Shown here piece after piece: positions 13,963-17,830 of a DNA stretch of 17,830 nucleotides. Location of the stretch: positions 1 through 17,830 of the forward strand of contig JAIRNQ010000053.1 in NCBI GenBank assembly GCA_031257955.1, in the 5' to 3' direction. Source of the stretch: Deltaproteobacteria bacterium. GTDB lineage: Bacteria; Desulfobacterota; Desulfarculia; Adiutricales; Adiutricaceae. The notes below the pieces were generated by a model. It was not told the origin of the DNA and ran no database searches. It saw only the letters and a list, made by a program, of their open reading frames with translations. Numbering within the stretch: the first letter of the stretch is position 1; every line of letters starts with the position of its first letter. The translations under genes and the position numbers were made by a program.

Positions 13963-13991
13963 TTGACTTTAAAAAAAAATTAGTGCAAAAT
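13963..13991 (+). promoter_or_regulatory. Candidate promoter in a gene-free region
   Basis: TTGACT (13963-13968) followed by a nine-A tract and, 17 bases on, CAAAAT preceded by TG (13984-13985). The -10 box is poor; the AT-rich upstream DNA would help. It points at the structured element 14007-14068. Confidence 0.35.
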
Positions 13992-14006
13992 GATAACAAC
14001 GAACCA

Positions 14007-14068
14007 AGGAGGCTACCTCCTAGCGACTGAGCAGTTAAAATTCTAAACCGCTGGCTCACGACGCCTCC
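14007..14068 (+). ncRNA. Candidate structured small RNA
   Basis: GGAGGC (14008-14013) can pair with GCCTCC (14063-14068) to close a 61-base domain, with an inner GAGC/GCTC stem. Alternatively AGGAGG (14007-14012) pairs locally with CCTCCT (14016-14021). Exposed AGGAGG or CCTCCT would mimic or mask ribosome sites. It is not a tRNA: no T-arm or anticodon arm is present. No protein frame covers it. Confidence 0.3.
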
Positions 14069-14305
14069 AAATTATTCACGAAATTCTCTAAACATTTGGG
14101 GACCTTTAACATTAACTTAAAATCATGCCGATTTTAAAAACTGATTTAAACGTTGGTTAACGCCGGCAACCCCGGATTCGCGAATGTTAGGTTTAAATCA
14201 ACTTGGACCGAGTTTTCTTGAGTTTTCTAAAGAATGATGGTGCCAAGCACGTAATTATACCGATTTTATTGTTATTTTCAGCCTTGTCCGATCCGGTGCC
14301 GAGCC

Positions 14306-14361
14306 TACTTAAAACGCTACATACTTAAAACGTCATAGTTAGCCAACGTTCATAGTTAGCC
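14306..14361. repeat. Two adjacent pairs of 11-bp direct repeats
   Basis: TACTTAAAACG occurs at 14306-14316 and 14322-14332; CATAGTTAGCC occurs at 14334-14344 and 14351-14361. Spacings are 16 and 17 bp, which resembles local tandem duplication or short iteron-like binding sites. No gene is seen in 14069-14486. Confidence 0.6.
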
Positions 14362-14486
14362 TTAGTTGCGACGGCCAAGTCAGGCAATAATTATTAACCT
14401 TCAAACTAACCCTCAAACCTAGAGGCTTTTGACTACCAAACGCTGCTAGCTTAACGGCCAGATGCTGGCAACGCTTTTATATTTCT

Positions 14487-14573
14487 TCCAGTCTTTGACT
14501 GGAGTCATACTACCGGCCGTGTTCCACGGCCAACTACATCGCCTCGAAGTTGATCTGCCCAACTTTGAGAGGC
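14487..14573 (+). promoter_or_regulatory. Three successive hairpins ahead of the XRE gene
   Basis: TCCAGTC-ttt-GACTGGA (14487-14503), GGCCGTG-ttc-CACGGCC (14515-14531), and GCCTC/GAGGC enclosing AAGTTG/CAACTT (14541-14573). All three are perfect or nearly so and the last ends 5 bases before the ribosome site. They could be operators for the HTH protein or a structured leader that controls its translation. Confidence 0.5.
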
Positions 14574-14588
14574 GGAAAGAGGATCGAC

Positions 14589-14798
14589 ATGACTAGCATC
14601 AATTCCATCCAAGCTCTGAAGAAGTATCGCGAGGATCACCTCATCAGCAAGTCCGAGCTGGCCCGCAAAGCCGGTCTTTCCCCGCAAACCATCGAGCGCG
14701 TCGAGAACGGCGGCCCCTGCCGCATGGACACCCTGCGCAAAATCGTCGTGGCCTTGGGCATCCAGTTTGAGGACCTCAACATCAGCCTTAACGACTGA
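14589..14798 (+). CDS. Small XRE-family HTH regulator
   Basis: The 69-residue protein is almost entirely one Cro/CI-type helix-turn-helix: IQALKKYREDHLISKSELAR, then KAGLSPQTIERVENG, then DTLRKIVVALGIQFEDL. Ser/Thr and Glu of SPQTIERVENG occupy the usual recognition-helix positions. I chose the ATG at 14589 because AGAGGA lies 6 bases upstream; the frame is open to 14550 but that stretch forms a hairpin. It has no ligand or dimer domain, as in many orphan regulators and antitoxin-like proteins. It stands alone, with a terminator after it and hairpins before it, so self-regulation is likely. Targets are unknown. Confidence 0.85.
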   Translation: MTSINSIQALKKYREDHLISKSELARKAGLSPQTIERVENGGPCRMDTLRKIVVALGIQFEDLNISLND

Positions 14799-14820
14799 TC
14801 TATCCCATAACTCGAAAACC

Positions 14821-14871
14821 AGGGGGTCAGGCTGGCCCGGTCAAGCCGGGCTATCTGGCCCCTAAGTTTTT
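14821..14871 (+). terminator. Terminator of the XRE gene
   Basis: AGGGG (14821-14825) pairs with CCCCT (14859-14863) around an inner perfect stem GCCCGG/CCGGGC (14835-14840, 14846-14851), followed by TTTTT at 14867-14871, 23 bp after the stop. The remaining gap to 15061 shows no gene. Confidence 0.7.
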
Positions 14872-15061
14872 GAGCCGCCCCCCGGTCGGGATATTGTCCG
14901 GGGATAAAATTCGGGGCGCCTTCCCAGTACGGTCGCCGAAGGCCTCCGTTTCTTTGGCCCGCTAGCGCCCCCACACCTCTGGGTCCCGGTTCCGACCGAA
15001 CCCCTCAGCCGACCCGAAACGCCGCCCTGGCCCAAAGCCGGGCTCCCCTTGGGTGAAGTCC

Positions 15062-16069
15062 ATGAAAAGAATTTCCAAAGGCTCCGTTTTTATAATCCTG
15101 CCACTTATTTTTGGCTTATGGCTTTGGTTCAGCGCCGAAAGCCAGCCCCAAAACCAACCGGCCAAAAAAGGCTCTTCCTCCGTCTCCGGCCAGCTGACAC
15201 CCCAGCCGACCGTGGCCCAAAATACCCCAGCCGTGACCACCCCGGGGCAAACGGACACGGAACAGCCCGCGGGCCAAAGAACGATTACCGCCGAGCAGCT
15301 TCTAACCGAATTGGAAGCCCAGGCCAAGGAAAACAATCCCCGGGCCATGCTTCTATTGGGTTCGCTGTATGAGCGGGGCATCAACACCACCCCCAAACGC
15401 AACTACGGCACGGCCTTGCAATGGTACCAGAAAGCCGCCGCACAAGATTTGGCCGAGGGCCACTACAACGTGGGCGTCTACTATGAAGTCGGCATGGGCA
15501 CGGCCCCGGACATGAAGAAAGCCGTGGCCAGCTTCCAGAAGGCGGCCGATAAGGGCCTGGGCATCGCCGAAATAAAACTGGCCAGCCTTTACCTGATCGG
15601 CGACGGCGTTACCCAAGACACCGCCAAGGGATTGGGCCTTTTGGAAAAAGCCGCCGACAAGAACATTCCCCAGGCCTTGTTGGATCTGGGCGCGGTCTAT
15701 TATTTCGGCAACTTCGACAAGAAACGCGACCTGACCAAGGCCAAAGAGCTTTTCCTTAAGGCCGCCGATCTTGGCGTTCCCGCCGCCATGCAAAACCTGG
15801 GAGTAATGGCCCTGGCCGGCGAGGGCATGGAAGCCAACAAAGTCCAAGGGCTCAGGTGGTACTTGCTCGCCCAGAAGTACGGCCTCAACAACCCCGAGAT
15901 GCAGACGACCATCGACGGCATCAAGGCTGATTTCCAAGCCGCCGAAATCTCCGCGGCCGAAGAGGAAGCCGATAAATGGTCGGCGGATTTCGACGCCAAG
16001 GTCGCCGCCGCCCAGGCCGCCCAGCAAGCCGCTCAGGAAGCGGCCCAAGCCACCGCTCCCGCCAACTGA
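15062..16069 (+). CDS. Sel1-repeat (TPR-like) envelope protein
   Basis: The 335-residue protein starts with a basic end and one hydrophobic segment (GSVFIILPLIFGLWLWF, about residues 7-23), either a signal peptide or a membrane anchor. A Gln/Pro/Thr-rich linker (to about 75) follows. Five Sel1-like repeats of 34-37 residues cover about 93-274; each has the pattern A---LG-LY--G-----D--KA--W--KAA. An Ala/Gln-rich, probably coiled C-terminus (EEEADKWSADFDAKVAAAQA) ends it. Sel1 proteins are scaffolds for protein-protein contacts, often in the periplasm. The ATG at 15062 directly precedes MKRISKG; a GTG three codons upstream is the alternative. The gene is a single unit with its own terminator. 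Partner unknown. Confidence 0.85.
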   Translation: MKRISKGSVFIILPLIFGLWLWFSAESQPQNQPAKKGSSSVSGQLTPQPTVAQNTPAVTTPGQTDTEQPAGQRTITAEQLLTELEAQAKENNPRAMLLLGSLYERGINTTPKRNYGTALQWYQKAAAQDLAEGHYNVGVYYEVGMGTAPDMKKAVASFQKAADKGLGIAEIKLASLYLIGDGVTQDTAKGLGLLEKAADKNIPQALLDLGAVYYFGNFDKKRDLTKAKELFLKAADLGVPAAMQNLGVMALAGEGMEANKVQGLRWYLLAQKYGLNNPEMQTTIDGIKADFQAAEISAAEEEADKWSADFDAKVAAAQAAQQAAQEAAQATAPAN

Positions 16070-16076
16070 TAACCCG

Positions 16077-16109
16077 GGCCGGTCCTTTGACGAAAGGGTC
16101 CGGCCTTTT
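16077..16109 (+). terminator. Terminator of the Sel1 gene
   Basis: GGCCGG (16077-16082) pairs with CCGGCC (16100-16105), with an inner CCTTT/AAAGG stem and a GACG loop, followed by TTTT. It begins 8 bp after the stop codon. Confidence 0.8.
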
Positions 16110-16115
16110 CCCTTC

Positions 16116-16158
16116 GGCCTCGCGGAATCGGCCGTTAGTTGGCCTCTCGGAATCGGCC
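16116..16158. repeat. Short direct repeats after the Sel1 gene
   Basis: An 18-bp unit (GGCCTCGCGGAATCGGCC) at 16116-16133 recurs with one change at 16141-16158, 25 bp apart. Partial relatives (CTTACTTAATCG, CTTATTTAATCGGCC) follow to about 16200. No gene lies between 16110 and 16244; a CCGGCCC-ttc-GGGTCGG hairpin near 16208-16224 might end the minus-strand gene. Confidence 0.6.
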
Positions 16159-16244
16159 TTACTTAATCGCCTAACTGTATAGGCCTTATTTAATCGGCCT
16201 CGCCTGGCCGGCCCTTCGGGTCGGTCTCACGGGGCCGAAAGATT

Positions 16245-17066
16245 TTAAAACAGTCCCACTTGCTGAAGCTTGGAAATAAACCGGCTCATAAGGGCCTTGA
16301 GATTGCTGGCCAGCTCGGTGGAAAGCTTTTCTTTGGACAAAAGCTCCAGGTCTTCCATCTCCGGCCCGATGGCCATCTTAACCCTCTTCCTCAGAAGTGA
16401 CAGCTCGTGCTTGGCGTCCGCGCCCAGCTTGTCGTTTAGCTTCTTTACCTCTTCCTGGTAATGGCCGGCCGCCTCGTCGAGCTTCTGCTCCAGTAGGGCG
16501 TTTTTGCTCTGGGACTCGGAGAGGAGCGACGAAAGCCGTCTGACTTCCTTCTCTTGGGTAAGGGTGAAATTCTTTTCCGTAACCAGCTTGCGTTCCAGAT
16601 CGTCAACCCTGTTGTTAACGCTGGACAAGTTGGAGCTCATTGACTCATAGTCCTTGGTTAGTCTTTCGTTTTCGGACATGTAAAAATTGCAGTCGTTTTC
16701 CTTTTTCATGAGCCTGTTTTCCAGGTCCTCGTTGTCCCGGTGAAACTTCTTCGACTGCTTGTCGTAGTTCATGATCTTCTGGTTGGCCGTGACCAGTATG
16801 CTTTCCAGCTCCTCGACCTGCCCCGAAAGATGCATCAAATCCTTGGTCAGACGATCCTTTTCCTGCTCCAAATCCTCGCAAGACTTGCTGACCACCCGCA
16901 GGTTGGCCTCGATCTGCCTTTGGTTAAGCACAGATTTTTTCACCAACTCGTTGTAGGCGGTCTCAAGGTTACGCAAATAATCGGTCAGAATGCGCATCGA
17001 CTCCAATGGGTCAAAGCCGGCCGGCAATAAATCGCTGGCTTGGCGATCAATATTTTCGTCTTTCAT
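16245..17066 (-). CDS. Coiled-coil protein of unknown function
   Basis: The 273-residue protein is almost wholly helical and charged, with heptads from about residue 30 to 225 (SCEDLEQEKDRLTKDLMHLS, VEELESILVTANQK, DDLERKLVTEKNFTLTQEKE, ALLEQKLDEA). It then has a more ordered C-terminus (LRKRVKMAIGPEMEDLELLS, then LKALMSRFISKLQQVGLF). No membrane segment, Walker motif or enzyme motif is visible. Such proteins commonly act in cell-shape, division or chemosensory scaffolds, but nothing here decides. The ATG at 17066 overlaps the stop of the small upstream frame (ATGA) and has only a weak ribosome site, so translational coupling is possible. A good promoter lies upstream at 17393-17421. Confidence 0.8.
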   Translation of the reverse strand: MKDENIDRQASDLLPAGFDPLESMRILTDYLRNLETAYNELVKKSVLNQRQIEANLRVVSKSCEDLEQEKDRLTKDLMHLSGQVEELESILVTANQKIMNYDKQSKKFHRDNEDLENRLMKKENDCNFYMSENERLTKDYESMSSNLSSVNNRVDDLERKLVTEKNFTLTQEKEVRRLSSLLSESQSKNALLEQKLDEAAGHYQEEVKKLNDKLGADAKHELSLLRKRVKMAIGPEMEDLELLSKEKLSTELASNLKALMSRFISKLQQVGLF

Positions 17067-17284
17067 TTATCGCACCGAAACGTGATAGAGGCCGAGGCTA
17101 AGGGCCTCGGCTTGACGGCCCAAAGGGGAGGTTTTACCCCCCGGCCGCGAGGGTACCGGGTAATCGTGGCCAAGGCCGCCCAAAGTCTTTGGGCGCCTTT
17201 TAGTTTTTGGTAATCTCTGAAGAGGGGAAGGCGGTGGCCAAGGGAGTGATCCTTATCGGCCTTTCGCGACCGTTTGGAAGCCAT
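17063..17284 (-). CDS. Possible small basic protein ahead of the coiled-coil gene
   Basis: A 73-residue frame from ATG 17284 (GGAAA about 8 bases upstream) ends in a TGA that overlaps the next start. The first half (MASKRSRKADKDHSLGHRLP, then LFRDYQKLKGAQRL) looks like protein. The second half is doubtful because two hairpins lie in it: 8-bp arms at 17091-17098/17104-17111 and 9-bp arms at 17177-17185/17187-17195. The second is followed on the plus strand by CCTTTTAGTTTTT, as in a terminator. Position behind a good promoter and the ATGA overlap favour a gene; composition and hairpins speak against it. Confidence 0.35.
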   Translation of the reverse strand: MASKRSRKADKDHSLGHRLPLFRDYQKLKGAQRLWAALATITRYPRGRGVKPPLWAVKPRPLASASITFRCDK

Positions 17285-17392
17285 ATTTAAGCTTTTCCGC
17301 GTTCCCTTTCCCCAATCTTGAACCTAATCGAAAAATAGAAAAATCAATCGTCTTAGGCCGGGCGACAAATAAGTCGGTTTGGCCGATATAAT

Positions 17393-17421
17393 ATTATACA
17401 AGTTGTTAGCCAACATGGCAA
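17393..17421 (-). promoter_or_regulatory. Promoter of the coiled-coil gene unit
   Basis: On the minus strand TTGCCA (17421-17416), 17 bases, TATAAT (17398-17393). The -10 box is perfect. Transcription would start about 100 bases before the small frame at 17284. The rest of 17285-17568 holds no gene. Confidence 0.65.
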
Positions 17422-17568
17422 TACAAGAATTAATTAATTCCGCAAATTCGATCGCTATGCATAAACGCGTTATAAGTGAAAATGTATCCAGTTATCTCCA
17501 TTATTTCGCTCGAAATGCGGGACTATTTCAACAAAAATAATAACTGCTACAATAGGCCCCGTTCCTTA

Positions 17569-17830
17569 AACCCTTGAAACCCTCCCCGCCCGTTTTCCAT
17601 CTATCCTCAAAACAACCCCCATAAACGATCCCGGTACTTACTTAGCCTGGCCCAAGCTTGGGCCCCTTCTGGCCAGGTTCTGGCCATAACCCTTGAAACC
17701 CTCCCCGCCCGATTTCTACCTATCCTCAAAACAAGACCCATCGACGTTCCCGGTACTTACTTAGCCTGGCCCAAGCTTGGGCCCCTTCTGGCCAGGTTCT
17801 GGCCATAACCCTTGAAACCCTCCCCGCCCG
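17569..17830. repeat. 119-bp tandem repeat, 2 full copies plus a partial, running off the window
   Basis: Units start at 17569, 17688 and 17807 with AACCCTTGAAACCCTCC; the period is exactly 119 bp. Copies 1 and 2 differ at about 8 positions, all between roughly offsets 25 and 65; the rest is identical. Each unit contains the 16-bp palindrome GGCCCAAGCTTGGGCC, enclosed by CCTGGCC/GGCCAGG, followed by another TGGCCA. No frame of note crosses it. Confidence 0.9.

Noticed and set aside
14007..14068. tRNA gene, suggested by GGAGGC/GCCTCC ends
   Set aside because: No T-arm, no anticodon arm and wrong length.
15353..16048. 231-codon minus-strand frame
   Set aside because: Antisense of the Sel1-repeat gene; the Gly-rich composition mirrors the repeat codons.
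17569..17830. CRISPR array
   Set aside because: The period is 119 bp and the changing part differs by only about 8 bases between units, so there are no spacers.

Overview
The window looks like a piece of a GC-rich anaerobic Gram-negative genome. A Desulfobacterota/Deltaproteobacteria-type organism is my best guess from gene styles (molybdate system with an HTH plus periplasmic-binding-protein-like regulator, GlpF-like channel, G3E GTPase), but nothing here proves the taxon. GC-rich genes are separated by long AT-rich or repeat-rich gaps, and many accessory genes are broken, so the chromosome appears to be accumulating and eroding mobile DNA.

Layout. (1) 1-1680: dTDP-sugar genes, the end of rfbB and a complete rfbA, closed by a strong terminator. 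(2) About 1,700-6,610: an AT-rich graveyard of mobile DNA. It holds a transposase tail with an in-frame stop, an unknown 87-codon ORF, a fragment resembling the end of a VirB10/TrbI conjugation protein, a HicAB module with broken hicA and intact hicB, a HEPN/MNT toxin-antitoxin operon with a stopped HEPN gene, an intact nucleotidyltransferase antitoxin and a frameshifted third gene, then two divergent group II intron carcasses. (3) 6,633-9,942: molybdate/tungstate uptake. An HTH plus PBP-like regulator is divergent from modA and modB; no modC follows. (4) 9,963-12,284: a single 667-residue ORF that joins an aquaglyceroporin to a CobW/COG0523 metallochaperone GTPase, with its own promoter. (5) 12,285-14,590: mostly non-coding, with GC-rich minisatellites, a small ribbon-helix-helix gene with an inverted-repeat-rich promoter, and several candidate RNA structures. 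(6) 14,589-17,284: a small XRE regulator with a hairpin-rich leader, a Sel1-repeat envelope protein, and a minus-strand coiled-coil gene. (7) 17,569-end: a 119-bp tandem repeat that runs off the window.

How it fits together. ModA and ModB would capture and move oxyanions through the inner membrane, with the ATPase presumably encoded elsewhere. The neighbouring regulator carries a ModA-like ligand domain and probably senses the same anion. The channel-GTPase fusion is the most unusual protein: a solute channel tethered to a metal-handling GTPase. In both toxin-antitoxin modules the toxin is disrupted and the antitoxin is open, a coherent pattern of decay.
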